In this document: positions 11,234 to 23,285 of the stretch, piece after piece
Numbering within the stretch: the stretch's first letter is position 1
How the letters are laid out: the number at the start of each line of letters is the position of its first letter
Source of the DNA: Catonia carolina
Lineage: Eukaryota > Arthropoda > Insecta > Hemiptera > Achilidae
Direction: 5' to 3'
Assembly (NCBI GenBank): GCA_035578175.1
Contig: JAQMRL010000011.1
Location: forward strand, 1,623,501-1,687,500
DNA: 64,000 nucleotides
The notes under the pieces: model-generated
The model's database searches: none
What the model saw: only the letters and a program-made list of their open reading frames with translations
What the model was told of the DNA's origin: nothing
Program-made: the position numbers and the translations under genes

Positions 11234-11945
11234 AAAGATCATCATCATCATCTGTTAAGGATTAAGCTCGATGGCCTGTTCCGGCATTCGTCTCTTTTTA
11301 GTTCTTCCCAAGCCTCGCTTCCCACTAAGTTAATATTTCCATTCTCGTAGAGGAAGTCTATGTGCTGGCATGGGAAGTAAACGGTTGGACTAGTTCCATA
11401 TTCTTAACGTTTCACACAGTGACTGAACATTTAACTCGGCGCGTATAGCTTCGTTACGTATTCTATCTAAGCGGATACAACCTTTGACTCTCTGCAAAAA
11501 TCTCATTTCAACAGCCTGGATACGAGATTCATTTCTCTGTAATGACACCATTCTTTTACTCCCATAATGATATGAATGGTACTGCCATTACTCTATAAAA
11601 TTTCATTTGGGTGTTCAGTCTCGTTTTCTTTCCTATGTTCCTGCGAATAGAACCGCATAAAGCGCTGAATTTTGCCAGTTTTCACTCACGTCTTTATCTT
11701 TGTCATGGGAAATCCTGGATTCTAAATATTTAAAATCGCGAACTTGTTCTATAGTTCGGTTCCCAAGTATAATTTTGAGCGGCCGACCATCTTCCCTGGA
11801 ATGCCATAATCTTTGATTTTTGTGCCGATATTATCATTCCAAACTCTGCGCTAATGTTGTGCAACTTGTAAATGGAATATTGAAGCCTTTCTTCTGGGCC
11901 AAAAATAATATCTGTGTCAACTGAGTACAGAAATGAATTTAAGAA
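11234..11945 (-). pseudogene. RTE/CR1-like LINE reverse transcriptase C-terminal remnant
   Basis: The minus strand shows, in broken frames, the palm-to-thumb part of an insect LINE reverse transcriptase: a block like ISAEFGMIISAQKSKIMAF (about 11850-11800), then NRTIEQVRDFKYL-like residues, then RIQAVEMRFLQRVKGCIRLD (about 11510-11450) and RIRNEAIRAEL. Several stops and frameshifts show it is dead. At the 3' end (11234-11250) is a short (GAT)n run on the element strand, a microsatellite-like tail also suggested for the relative at 40.1-40.8 kb. The family is known to me from many insect genomes; the exact clade is uncertain. Confidence 0.8.
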
Positions 11946-13384
11946 TACGTTATTCCAAAGCTGAATGTCTGAGTCAACTAAAAATAAAAAGATACTGAAG
12001 TTATGAGAGTTTTTTGAAGTACTTAATTTTTAAAAAAATGAGACACAGGAGTTGGTTAATTTGCACTTTTGCTTATCAGTAGGAAGTTTAAATTTAGATC
12101 TCAAAAATATAAGTACAGTATTACATTCCATTAGTAGTGTCGAAAGATTAGTTACAAAAAAATACCGTTTTTGAGGGTCTGTTTTGGATAATATATGATT
12201 TTGTGTTACACGTGAGCTTTCTAGCGTATCCTCGTGAAACTGACTTCATGTTTTCGTCGGTTAGTGTCGATTCAAAAGTGTTTGTTGTGTGTGATTCGTG
12301 TTGTGTTGTTAATCAACCACTCACTGTTCCAGAATTTTATAAATTTTCTTTTGAGCAAATATATCTATTTTCAATATTTTTATGAGAATAGGCTACTCTT
12401 TCTTTTTACAAAGTTATTTTTTCTTAGAAAATTAAATTTTCTTTACTTGAATACTGATTTAACTTTTCATATGTGGTATGTTCCAAGAAAATATATTTTG
12501 GAAATTGGAAAAATGCGAATTTATAGCAAGTAATTTTGTATTTTGCAATCTTGAACAGTATTAACCTGCAATAATATTTGGGAAAAGCTACCTATATTGC
12601 AGGAGCGATATTCGTGCCTAAAAACCCTTACAATGAACGTAAAACCCATTAGAACTGATATTATTATTAACAACATTAAAAAAGAAACGTTATACTAATG
12701 GTTTTGTTTTGCAATAATTTATAAATTTTAGTAGTTCTAGTGTTGAAACTGCTTATTATCAAATAAAATGTTACTACCCCATATAGTTTTATATTATTAA
12801 TAATATTTTTTGAATATGTAACAAGCATGAGTTCATTTGACTACGGTCATTTATTCGGCCGGTACAGGCGGAAGGAAGTCTTTGTATTACATTAAAACAT
12901 GCAAGTCATTTTTTAAAGTTGAGACAAAAGAAAAAACAGTCAGTTAGGTCCACTCAATTGATGCATGACGAACATGACTGGAATAATAATTAGAAAAGTT
13001 CGAGGGTTATATTATAAATAAATAAAATACATTCTGATTTTAGTGTTTACGTCTTTAGTATTTATTTCATTCGGTGATTAGATGAAAACTGATGCATTCA
13101 ACATGGTTTAACTGTTGGGAGTTTACTTCAGTTGTGAGAAAATTTACTATAATCAAAACAAAGAATTGTCAAATCAATAAGTACTATAACCTTTAAACAT
13201 AATTTAGCCTACCTAAAATTTGACGTGGTTATATACTTCGGTGTATTAAAGAAACCCATAAATATTGTTTTCAGTTTTTTTTGTTGAATCGATTAAATTC
13301 CAATAAGTAGTATTTTTATCAATCCATATACGACGTATCTCAGTACATATATGAAAGATTTTTTTATATTTTGAGACCGCAGTG
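11946..13384. other. AT-rich DNA, no feature seen
   Basis: Overlapping plus-strand frames at 12203-12533 lack splice signals or conserved motifs. No window repeat recognised. Confidence 0.5.
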
Positions 13385-13650
13385 GATCACTTAAGTCAGT
13401 TTACTGAAAGTTCTTCTCCGGTTCTTTTCTTCGATTTTTTCCCAGTATTTCTTCATTACGGCTGATTGTCCTCGTCTTTCTTCATCTGAAACAATTACTC
13501 TACTCGCTCCTCAATTGTCTATCCTTGGTTTAAATCAGTATTTATATTTTTTAGTACTTTTAATTTTTCTGTCTTACTCTCTAGATCTACCAACGTTATT
13601 CCCAATTCTTCCATATCCTCTTTAGTTTCATTGATCCATAAGAAAGGTTA
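13385..13650 (-). pseudogene. RTE/CR1-like LINE ORF C-terminal tail
   Basis: The minus strand reads WINETKEDMEELGITLVDLE (about 13635-13575) and, after a stop, VSDEERRGQSAVMKKYWEK (about 13480-13425). Both blocks resemble the extreme C-terminus of the LINE type at 11.2-11.9 kb. Frames are broken. It may belong to the same decayed insertion as a neighbour. Confidence 0.6.
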
Positions 13651-13884
13651 TTATTATTAAAAGGTAAATGTTGTTTTTGTAATACTGTCGAAAAATAAAT
13701 AAATAAAATACAATCATTTTATTCAAATTTTTAATTACTACAAGATATTATACTTACCCTTAACGTTGTTGAGTCGTAACTTTTCGAAAAGTTTTCCTTT
13801 TTCAGTAAAAGGAAAATATTTTTAATAGGATGTCGATAAGTAACAATGGCAATTCTGATATTTATTTTTATAGCCTATATATCC

Positions 13885-14195
13885 AATAATCCACATAAGC
13901 CTTCCCCAAATTTCTCCACTTAATCGTGTTTCTTGCTTGCTGTGTCCACCTTAATTCCACCGATTTCTTAATATCATCTTCCATGACATCAGTGGTCGTC
14001 TGAGTATTCGTGTTCCTATCCATTATTTTTCATTGCCCACCCATTTGCAATTTTGTTAAGCTATTTTCTGTACGATATCCTGATCTTTGATGATATTTCT
14101 AATATAGACTTATTAGCTTGGTTTTGCAATGCTGCAATGTTCTTCCTATCTGTACATCTTTCCATGGAAAGCTGAGGTTTTTAATTTGCTAAAAT
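13885..14195 (-). pseudogene. LINE reverse transcriptase C-terminal remnant (RTE-like)
   Basis: The minus strand carries EDDIKKSVELRWTQQARNT followed by IKWRNLGKAYVDYW (about 13990-13895), the conserved end of RTE/CR1-type insect LINE polymerases. Upstream residues up to about 14195 are frameshifted. It is a separate copy from the one at 13385-13650, since both cover the C-terminus. Confidence 0.68.
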
Positions 14196-14350
14196 TCATC
14201 AGAAGAAGAAAACAAAAGACTTCTTCTGATACACTAATAAAAATTTGGGGAATTAAGTTAATTAATTTTTAAAAAAAATCAAAAATATACTGTTTTGAAA
14301 CTAATCAAATCCCGAAATTTTTTATAATAATTCACTCAATACTTCCATAC

Positions 14351-14665
14351 CAACCCACCGGATTGGTCTAGAGGTAAAGTCGTCGCCGCGAGTCAGATGT
14401 TTAACAGCTGATTTTCGGAGACGAAGGTTCCTGGTTCAAATCCTAGTAAAGGTAAATACTTTTATACGGAACTGAGTACTAGATAGTGGTTACCGGTGTA
14501 CTTTGATGGTTGGGGTTCAATTAACCATGCTTTCTCAGGAATGGTCGGCCTGGGTCTGTACACGACTACACCTCATTTACACGTCATACAGATCATCCTC
14601 ATCTCATAAGGTATTGGGGTTGCTTATTGTTCTGAATCGAACAGATCGCAACGTACACACATTAT
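14351..14665 (+). mobile_element. SINE-G copy (tRNA-derived)
   Basis: The 5' end carries an A-box-like ttggtctagaggtaaag (about 14363) and a B-box-like ggttcaaatcc (about 14432), spaced as in tRNA genes. A body of about 220 bp follows (tagtggttaccggtgtactttgatggttgg ordered blocks, cggcctgggtctgtac) shared with 57306-57615. The end is near caacgtacacac. Class III tRNA-like SINE by structure. Confidence 0.85.
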
Positions 14666-14825
14666 GGATGAAATGCGTCTGTTTCTCTCCATAATTATTA
14701 ATGTAAAAGATAAATTATAAATGTTCTATTATAATTTTTAACTATGTTGAGATGCAATTATTCAAACACATCAACAAATCCAACAAATTAATGATGGTAA
14801 TTTTTAAAATGGTCATCTATCATTT

Positions 14826-15250
14826 TCTTTTGTCCGTCCGTTAGTCACTCCCAAATATCACGAACTACAAGAGATAGCAAAAATCGGTTTTCAGATTCGT
14901 AACCTACACAAAACGTTAGTGAACTTAAATTGGGTTATTCCTCTTAAAAGTAGATACAGCAATCATTGGGTTTGAAGTTCTGGTTTTTGAGTGGAAGAGC
15001 CCCTAAACCGGAAGTCAAGAAATCAAAGCCAGAAACTACAAGAGATAGCAACAAACGGTTGACGGCTTCTAAACCTACAAATACAATTTGTGGGCCTGGA
15101 TTAGGTTTGAAGTTTCGGTTTTGACCGGAAGTAGCTCAAAACCGAAAGTCAAGAAATCGAAGTCGGAATTAGAAAACAAAAATAGTGTCATTCGATTCCT
15201 CTTAAAGAGTAGGTACAGAAATCACTAATGGTTTTTGTATAAAGTTAAAG
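14826..15250 (+). repeat. Degenerate tandem repeat of about 170-250 bp units
   Basis: Blocks recur in the same order: actacaagagatagcaa (14865 and 15034), ccggaagtcaagaaatc or its variant (about 15009 and 15140), and attcctcttaaa...tacagaaatca (about 14938 and 15195). The two units are about half conserved. No coding potential. Confidence 0.65.
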
Positions 15251-15943
15251 GTAAACCATTTCAAAAATTAACACCAGCCATGTGACGCGCGTCTCACGAA
15301 AGGGATTTTTTTAAAAAATAATTTCGAAGTTATTTACGAACTAGTTTTAATTTTTAAAACAAATGTACAGTACCCGAAACTATCACCCCATTTACTTTTT
15401 AATTGTGAAATTTTTATGTTATAACCTCTTTCAATTCATATAAAACAAGTAGTGAAATATTTATAGTGTAATAATATAAATATTTAAAAGCTTAATTATG
15501 TAAATTTTACCATCATATAATACCAATACTTGTTTTATAATCGATTACGTAGGACAATGTAATCATAATTACTTTATAATTACATTGTTTATTTTTGAAC
15601 TTTATTGTTCACCTTGCCAATAAGAGTAACCTTGTATGTTATTAAATGCACGACACTATCAAAATGCACGTATCAATCTGTTTAAATGATGTTTTGTGCT
15701 GATATTAGACGATGTCGGATGAAATGTAGATCTATCACTTCGTTTTTCATATAATTAACATAATATAATCAATTAGATTACTTTTTGACTGAATATCGAA
15801 ATTATTCAGTATTTTAGGCAAATGTCCTCTGAACTCTAAAAGTTGCGGCTTGATACGTACATTAATAAAAGACGAATTTCAGCATCTTGCATCTAGTTTA
15901 TACTTAATTAATTTTCCTCAATTTTATCAGAATTTTATTTAAT
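15251..15943. other. AT-rich DNA, no feature seen
   Basis: No recognisable gene or repeat. A short GC-rich motif gacgcgcgtctcac lies at about 15283. Confidence 0.45.
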
Positions 15944-16407
15944 GCCTATTCCCACACGGTAGTTTACTAGCTGCTAGTACTAGCAGGACCTACTAGCGCG
16001 TCGGTGACGATTCCCACGGAACTAGTTAATTATTGTCAATGCTCTGAAAACATATGTGAGTATTGATGTGTATTCCTGTACAAAGTACAGTTTAATAACA
16101 ACTAGCAACGTTCCAATCGTTTACACCGGGCTAATTTACTTACGCTTGTCAATCATATGACCTTTCCTCCCCTACTAGCGCTAGTCTAGCAACGTGTCCA
16201 AACGTTCAAACCGAGCTAGTTTACTAGCACTAGTCAATCATGTGACATTTTCTCCCTTACTAGCGCTAATCTATTCTGTTCTAAGTCACTAGCGTGCTAG
16301 TAGATACTTGCGTTTACTAAACTAGCTGCTAGTTACTTGTTCCCACGACGCTAGTACTAGCTGTTAGTCTATCATCAGCTAGTAAACTAGCGTTAAGTGA
16401 ATAGGTC
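15944..16407. mobile_element. MITE J, CTAG-saturated, with terminal inverted repeats
   Basis: The left end gcctattcccac...gtagtttactagctg and the right end (read on the minus strand) acctattcactt...gctagtttactagctg are inverted copies over about 35 bp. The interior contains about twenty CTAG tetramers, often arranged as CTAGTACTAG or CTAGCGCTAG, and an 84-bp direct duplication (units starting 16106 and 16190). It has no open frame, so it is a non-autonomous DNA element. No clear target duplication was found. Confidence 0.75.
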
Positions 16408-16634
16408 TTTACTAATTGCTAAATTAAAAAGATTAATGTTAATTAAGCATTTTTAGCAAAGCGTTTTTACGTTAAACCTTAGAAAGTGTTATTTTCAACC
16501 CTATTTTTTTTATGTCAGATATTCTCAAAAAGCGTGAAGAAAACTCTTTGTGAAGAAGAGTTTTTGCATATAAATATTTACGTAGTTTAAAATATTGTAT
16601 AATAGCTATTGTATATAAGTTGCTAATTAACTAG

Positions 16635-17037
16635 CATTCCCCGTCACGGTTTCGCACGCGAAACATGTGTTATCAATTTTTTAAAATACCAGAATTTTTT
16701 AAAAATGTAGACCTAACAGAAATTGTGTAGCTGCTAGATCGACTGTATACCCCAACGCACGCCGAACGTTTTGATTCTTTCCCCTGCGTACGTCTTTCAC
16801 CAACATCAAACCCTTTCACCTAGTTTAACAGCAATACTCACATGTACACACACACACACACACATATTTATAAAAATCTTCATTAGGGCCCTTAGGGTCA
16901 TCATTTTTAAAAATTTAGAAAAAATATTGTTACTATGAATATAAATATGAATAAGCTGTCAACATTTCATGAAAATCCATTCCGTCGTTTTGGAAATTAG
17001 CCTGCACAAAAAACCACGCTTTGTCTTTACAATACAG
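16635..17037 (+). repeat. Repeat I, copy 2
   Basis: Same block order as 7316-7856 but without the internal duplication: actagcattccccg, acgcgaaacatgtg, aacagaaattgtgtagctg, gtataccccaacg, cgtacgtctttc, catcaaaccc, a short (CA)n at about 16846-16863, cccttagggtcatcattttt, ggaaattagcctgcacaaa, cgctttgtctttac. Non-coding. Confidence 0.78.
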
Positions 17038-17329
17038 TATAGAATACGTATTACTACTATTACTTACTAATTAATAATTTATTACATTACAATTTTTGTA
17101 ATATATAGTTACTCGTAATTAAATTAAATACCGTAAATAAATAAAACTATTGGAAATACAGCTGTGGGACCTGTTTTATTTAAATTTTCAGGTTAAAACT
17201 ATAAGGTACCATCAAGTTTTCCGTTTGATTGAAGTCTTAAACATTTTAATATATCCTCATTTTATAGGGGTAACTGAATTCTGGACGAAATTTTCGCCTG
17301 CACTAATTCGCTTTTTGGACTTACTTTTC

Positions 17330-18735
17330 TTTTTTTTCTCTAATTTTTTATTTACAACTGTAAAATGTTACAACAAGCAAATGTGATGATTATGATAATA
17401 ATGTAAATTACATGATAGGCTTGAGAGGGGTAGGGCCCCCATTGGTGCCTCCCCAAGAATGAAATTTGTATATCAAATTAGCAGGTCTCTACTCCAGCGT
17501 CTTTTAAGGCGTCTAGGAGGATTATCAGGTAAATGGACGGAGGAAAGTGAACGCACCAGGGGGTTCTCGTGTTCGTGTGACTTGTCGTGAAAGCGTTTGT
17601 ATAGGTATTCAATGGAATTTTGTACAAGTGGTGTTTTCAAATCTGTATGTAAGGTTTTGTTGCTAACGTAAAGAGGTGCTTTTGCTATAAGGCGTAATGT
17701 TTTTGACTCGAATGCTTGAATTCGTTGCAAGTTAGAGGGTTTGGTCGAACCGTAAATTTGGGATCCGTAGGTCCAAATAGGTTTCAAAAGAGAACAATAT
17801 ATGCGTAATTTTTGTGCCATTGGTAATTTTGATCGTTTGTGAAGTAAAGAATATAGAAGTTTAAGTCGGGAATTCAGTAATAAACGTTTCCGTTTGATAT
17901 GTGCGCTCCAAGTTAGTCGTTTATCAAAAGTCAGACCGAGATACTTGACCGTATCTGTTTTTGTGAGAGGTTCATTGTCTATGTATACTGGTGAGCAATC
18001 ACCATGACGGAGTGTGAAAGTTACGTGAAGGGATTTTGTCGTATTAAGTTTTATTTTCCATGTTTTACACCATTCGTGTATAAGATTGAAATGATGTTGG
18101 AGTGTTAGTGAAGCGTGTATAGAGTTTTGATCTCGGGCTAATATCGCTGTGTCGTCAGCGTAGGTAGCAGTGAGGGTCTGGGGTAGGGTCGGTAGGTCTG
18201 AAGTGTATACAGAATAGAGAAGTGGGGCTAAAATTGAGCCCTGAGGCACGCCGGCTAAGACAATAAAGAAATTTGAGTAGGACGATCCTAAACGAATTCT
18301 AAAGAATCTGTCAGATAGGAAGGAATTTATGATAAGGTAGTAGGTAAATGGTAGTATTTCTTTCAGTTTGTGTAAGAGACCTGTATGCCAAACTCTGTCA
18401 AAAGCTTGAGCGACATCCAGGAAACCTGCGGACACATACATCTTTTGTTATATAGACGAAGCTTTGTTATCAGTCACCCTGTGCAGTTGTTGTGTAGTGG
18501 AGTGTTGAGTGCGGAATCCGAATTGATGTGGAGGTAGTATATCATGAACCAGCGGAAGAATGCGCTTGTAAAGGAGTTTTTCGAAAATTTTTGAAGGGCT
18601 TATTGGTCTGATTGGCTTATTGGACTTACTTATTTGTGAAGTTTCTTTCGTTTTTCTGGTTGTAGAATCAGGTGCCGGAGGATTTCTGAGCAGTGAGCAG
18701 TTTATTATCTTATATAAAAGACTGTGTTTAGATTA
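17330..18735 (-). pseudogene. Jockey-like LINE, reverse transcriptase and 3' end (largest copy)
   Basis: The minus strand is open from 18441 to 17473 (322 codons) and in the same frame upstream to about 18735, interrupted by one TAA near 18450. Motifs in order: KIFEKLLYKR, HQFGFRTQHSTTQQ and LHRVTD (before the stop), LDVAQAFDRVWH, AGVPQGSILAPLLY, the catalytic TYADDTAIL, NTTKSLHVTF, YLGLTFDKRLTW, LLKPIWTYGSQIYG, and a basic C-terminus ending RRWSRDLLI. This is the palm, thumb and C-terminus of a jockey-clade polymerase that copies its own RNA at nicked DNA. The endonuclease and ORF1 are missing, so the copy is 5' truncated. Residues before KIFEK match the family poorly. The 3' UTR runs to an A-rich stretch near 17330. 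The single stop suggests a fairly young copy. Confidence 0.9.
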
Positions 18736-20147
18736 AATTAATAACATTATGAAGTTCGTGAGAAGAACTATGTGGATTTTCGTACCGTATGTAGCGTACT
18801 ATGTTCAAGTACGGAAAGCCCAGTTACACTTACCTACTGAACGTTGTAAAAGTTTATTTCATTACCTAATAAAAAAGTTAGCTTTTTCAAATTATTTTAA
18901 TATAAAATATTGTTAAGATCAGTGAATAAAATATCTATGAATGCGAATCGAGCGGGATTCGCTAGTACATAATATGTAAAAGTAAATTATAAAAGAATTT
19001 GCATGTATAAACCTAATGAATATAAATAAATACAGTCATAAATTAAGTAAACAATACAAGCATTGTATTTAAACATTATATTGTAAAATTCTATTGTTTA
19101 GTAATGATGACGTAATTAAACTAGAGGGAATATTGTAAAAAATATTTCTCTTGAAATGGCGACACTGATTTTAAAGAGTGAAAGTGAATAAACTTAAATA
19201 TAAGTTCACTTTAGTCAGAGTTGTCGGATTGCCAGTACAGGTCTTCTTTTTTGTGAAAGTGAATAAATGCATATGTTTTTATCCCCACTTTTATACGTTT
19301 GTGTATTTTTCTCCCACCTTTAAGTAATGCGTGTCTTTGCGCAGATCCATAAACTTTCCAAACCGGAAGGAAGGAAGAATGAAAAGAAAAGAAGGAAGGA
19401 GGAAGCAAATGTGGAAGAATGGTGTAAATAAACATGTTAGCTAATTTAGATCGAATATATTTAACACGTTTTCTTGGTCATGGTTACTTCGAGAAAGTGG
19501 GCTGTTGTTCATTTCGCACGTAGGTTATTATTATTGCATCAGTAATAGATAATTATTACAAAAGGTAACGTAATCTTTTTTTAATTTTTGCCTAACTAAT
19601 TTGAATACATTCATCAGTATGCAAACCTGACGATTACCGTGTAAACATTTTAATGCATTGCAAATACAGTACAAGCTTGCTAATCCGAATCTCTTTACTC
19701 CGAACCCTCCAGTGAGCCGAATCATAAAAAAAGAAGTTTGGTTTTATGAAGTGATGATGATTTCTCATGGTACGGTTATTTCTTAAATGTGTTAATACGG
19801 TAATCAGACGCCAAAATGGTAAACATGTCTGCAAAATGATGATGGTGATGACAACGATGATAACTATCGGAAAATAAAATAAACCGTTAAATGGCAGTTG
19901 TACGTTTTAGTAAGTATATAGAAAGGGCTAAGGAAACCGATAAGCTGTTTCGATTTCCTATTCTGCGTCCTTCCTGCCCGGTTAAATCTCGCCATCAGTT
20001 TCAAGCCATCTCTACCTTTCTTTCCCAGCTAGGCCTTCCTTTGCTGAATTTCGTCTTTTACTGGGTTGAAAATCACAATCCATTGGTGTACAATGACTCC
20101 TTGTAACATTGCCGGTTACTTCATTCAGCTGTAATTCATTGTTTCAA
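18736..20147. other. AT-rich DNA, no feature seen
   Basis: Several short overlapping frames at 19.2-20.1 kb carry no motifs. A GA-rich patch lies at about 19360-19405 and a GATGATGA-like patch at 19835-19860. Confidence 0.45.
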
Positions 20148-20155
20148 AGAAAAAT

Positions 20156-20539
20156 TGTGTTGTTAAGGTCCTCAGCTGAAAGGCTGGTTTGAACCTCCAG
20201 AGGCTTTACTAAGTAGAACGAGGAGGAATATATATGAGGTGGTTTACCATTGCCTTCCTCACTGAGTGAAAAAGTATGTCTATCAGCATGCCATGCCCTC
20301 CGAAAAGCATCTACTTTCCACCCTGCAAATGATATTTTCACTTCATTCAAAACAGGGTTTGCATGTACAATAAAAATTCATTACTCTAATTGAAAATAAC
20401 TCTAACTAGTGTCTTTTACACCTCTATCTCGTTTGTTCTTAAATATTTCAGTCATATACCCAGAGCTTCTTTTTTGTTTTGCGCTGGAACTGGCATATCG
20501 AGTGCAAATAATTTAACACTTCATTTGCCTGTTATGGGC
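20156..20539 (-). mobile_element. SINE-A copy 5
   Basis: Short-form copy with the 8-bp target duplication agaaaaat (20148-20155 and 20540-20547). It contains a local insertion tatata near 20230 and belongs to the second sub-lineage (AGWKV and HTF in the frame). The frame survives from an internal ATG at 20350 for 68 codons. Confidence 0.9.
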
Positions 20540-20547
20540 AGAAAAAT

Positions 20548-21405
20548 GATAAATTATTAATTAGTTGCTATCACTTACACTTCTACCTCCTTGGTTTATA
20601 AATACTTTAACTAATTTCTTCTGACCCAGAGCAATATAGAAGAAACAACCTTTCTTACACAGCCTTAGAACTGGTATATGAAGTGAAATGTCTTTTTACA
20701 CCTGGAAGTGTTAAACCAGTGAAATCTTATTGGTTGATGTCAATAAATACATCTTATAGGGTTTATGCAAGTATGAAATTTTTTAATGACTATTATAGAT
20801 TATGAAAGTAAGGAAGATGAAACTATCTAAATAAAAACTAGTACTTGAAAGACTTATGCTCAACTATTAATTTTAACCTTTTATCAGGTTTTACTAACAT
20901 ACCGTAACTAAAAAACTACTGTGTATTTCTTTATGTTCACTGTCTGAACATCATTCGTACGTTGTAAGTTCACATGTTAAGTTTCACACTAGATATGATA
21001 ATTTTTATTTTACGTATTTTTATGTACGTTTATACCGTATATACATTTTTTTTAATACAAAGAAGGGAAAGTATTTTAGAATAAAATGAGATAAATATGA
21101 AATGTCTGACTGATTTAAAACATATTATTAATTCAGGAATACTCAGAAAATATTCAAGACGGAAGATTTTTAAATAGATTTTTTACAAATATAAAAGAAA
21201 AATCACGTGATGAGATTTTTCTAATATGTTGTAGCTACTAGACTTTCTATTTTATTTATATATTAGATTTCTTAAACATAATTTCACATGATATTGTTAA
21301 AATTTTAAATTGTAATAAATGTATCGCGTGGGAAATAATTACTTACTCAAGCTAATAGTAATAAATAAATTAAAAATATAGAAATATAAATTTAATATAC
21401 CGTGC
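20548..21405. other. AT-rich DNA, no feature seen
   Basis: No repeat or coding signal recognised. Confidence 0.45.
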
Positions 21406-21720
21406 TTACCTGAATTCTCTTGTGTTCAACAATGTAATTATTAATGGAATAAAATGAGTTTCAATGATTCGGAGACTTGTATTTTTCAAACATGCAGCAA
21501 GGTTGAACGATAGTTCAAATTTGTAACAAAACAAATTTTCGATAAAATAATTAATTATTTTATTAAACATTTTTTTCTTTTGTTTGTATGTAATAAATGA
21601 CAGAAAAACAGTTAAACAAAAATTATATACAATACTCACCTCAGAGAATTAAAATCAAGATATCTTTCGTCTCATTCGGAGACATCTTCAGGATAAAACA
21701 TTTTCACGTTATCACACATA
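21406..21720 (-). other. Element-like segment with hairpin motif and two donor-like sites
   Basis: On the minus strand, ctgaagatgtctccgaatga and gacgaaagatatc (about 21692-21660) form a GTCTC/GAGAC hairpin between CTGAAGA and GAAA. This arrangement is common near ends of Penelope-like and other insect retroelements. A strong donor-like gtgagt follows near 21641. A second related block (agtctccgaatcattgaaac near 21480-21460) is followed by a donor-like cag/gtaagc near 21413. An open frame covers 21639-21406 without conserved domains. Retroelement end is the best guess. Confidence 0.35.
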
Positions 21721-21909
21721 AACACAAATAATACAAAAATACAACACATAGACAACGTCAATAAATACAATATTAGTAGTAAAAATAATAAATCTCTGAA
21801 CCAAACCAGCTTGATTCGCAATAACATTAAATGACTTTAAAGATGCGAAATGTTTCGTAGAAGACATATAGAACAGGGAAATTTTAGAAATTATAAAGCC
21901 AGTGAGGAA

Positions 21910-22092
21910 TCTTCCGGGGAGTAAACGAAAAAAAGAGACCTGAACCCCACAACAATGAACAACTTAAAAAGGAAAGATCCGAAAGTATGAAGAGATTGCG
22001 GGAGAAAAGGAAACGTGAGCAAAACATAAAGAAGGAATTAAAATATTTGTTTAGCGTGCTCTCGCACTCTAAACAGCTATTCGGAAAAAGAT
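21910..22092 (+). other. Short lysine/glutamate-rich open frame, origin unknown
   Basis: A plus-strand frame from about 21923 to the TGA at 22090 reads a strongly charged stretch (KKERSESMKRLREKRKREQ in the middle) that is less AT-rich than its surroundings. There is no good ATG before it (one internal ATG precedes NNEQLKK) and no clear acceptor. It could be a fragment of an element ORF1 or a chance frame. Confidence 0.3.
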
Positions 22093-22304
22093 GAGTTTCT
22101 ATAATTCAGAATAACTGTACCCTAATATTATTCATAATTCTCGAGGATAAAATTGGGGCAGTTGCTAATCCAGGCGAAGGAAATGCTTACGGTTGAAGAG
22201 TATTAGGGATTAGATTATTTTGAGAGTGATTCATGACAAAGGGCAATTTACAAAAAATGTAGCAATTTTCATAGCCATATAAAGATTTTTTTGTGTTCAA
22301 TTTT

Positions 22305-22808
22305 TATTACGTTACTGTACATTGAGCTGCACAACTTCCGTATTTGATAATTAAATGATGGTGGGGAATTTCACTTTAAGGAGAAGAGGTACCCACAATG
22401 AGTGATACTTCTCCGTTCAAAACTTCGGGTATTGTCCGTTATTCAGACCAAGGTCTCTACTCAATTTTCGCTTTAAACGACGCACAGTTGGGAAGTTCCT
22501 TGTAGCTAGATCACGGGCTAGTTGGTTTGGACGGTCATCTAGTCTTTCTTGAAATATACTATACAAGGACGCGGTTAGCTCTTTTACTGTAGGAATTTTT
22601 AAGAAGTCGTGGAGGGTTTTATTGCTTAAGCGGAGCGCCAGAAATAAGTCTTAAGAGTTTTGATTGAAAGACCTGGATCCACTTTAAATTACTCTCTGCC
22701 TCTATTCCAAAGAGCTGGACACCATAAGTCCATATTGGTCTTAATAGGGATTTGTATATTAAAATCTTGGAGCGGAGGTTCAATCTTGATTGAGGGTTAT
22801 ATAGATTC
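22305..22808 (-). pseudogene. Jockey-like LINE family C, copy 1 (3' end)
   Basis: Shares its 3' UTR and C-terminal coding region with 32522-32810 and 53638-54225. The minus-strand residues include LNLRSKILIYKSLLRPIWTY, GVQLFGIEAESNLKWIQVFQ and SKLLRLISGAPL, then a frameshift before the LARD...L C-terminal part. The shared 3' UTR has tgtgcagctcaatgtacagt, then aataaaaatt at the end. It is 5' truncated at about 22808. Confidence 0.85.
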
Positions 22809-22811
22809 ATA

Positions 22812-23285
22812 CAAAGATTCTATGCAAAAATCTTTTTAAGGTGAATAACTACTATTTATGACAACGATGAAAAACGTAAATAGCCCTGAAAATCAATATT
22901 CCTTTTTCTTAAAGTTAAGAATTTCAATTTTTTTTTATTGCAGAAAGCTATTTTAAATCATAATATTAATTACTGAAATAAATATATTAATACTATTGTA
23001 GAGCACAATTTTATTCTTGTATAACAACGTATTTTACAGAAAACAACGTAAGTTAACATTTTACTCCAATTTATTTCAGAAACACCTTAATTCTATATTT
23101 CCAATTTGTTTTAAACAATTGGCTTGTCTTTCTAAACACAAAAGTATATTTTATTTTAAGGACAGCCCTCTTCACAATTTATACTTTTTAATATTTTTTT
23201 TAATTGAACCGCAATAAATTTAAAAGTTATTTTAGTCTTTCAAAAAGTTTTTTTTTGACTTATGGGCTTTCTAAAATTACCGATT
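22812..23285 (+). repeat. Repeat O, copy 1
   Basis: Ordered similarity to 36566-36935: attctatgcaaaa, ataact.ct.tttatgac, aacaacgtaagtta, attttact.caatttattt, a ttaaacaa.t.gctt block, cacaaaagtat, ggacagccctct and a ttttt-rich end before ttctaaa..gaccgatt. This copy is longer than the other, with extra bases around 22890-23010. Non-coding, class unknown. Confidence 0.65.

Noticed and set aside
12203..12533. Two overlapping plus-strand frames of 60 and 99 codons
   Set aside because: Both are rich in F, L and I as expected from AT-rich DNA, with no splice context or conserved pattern.
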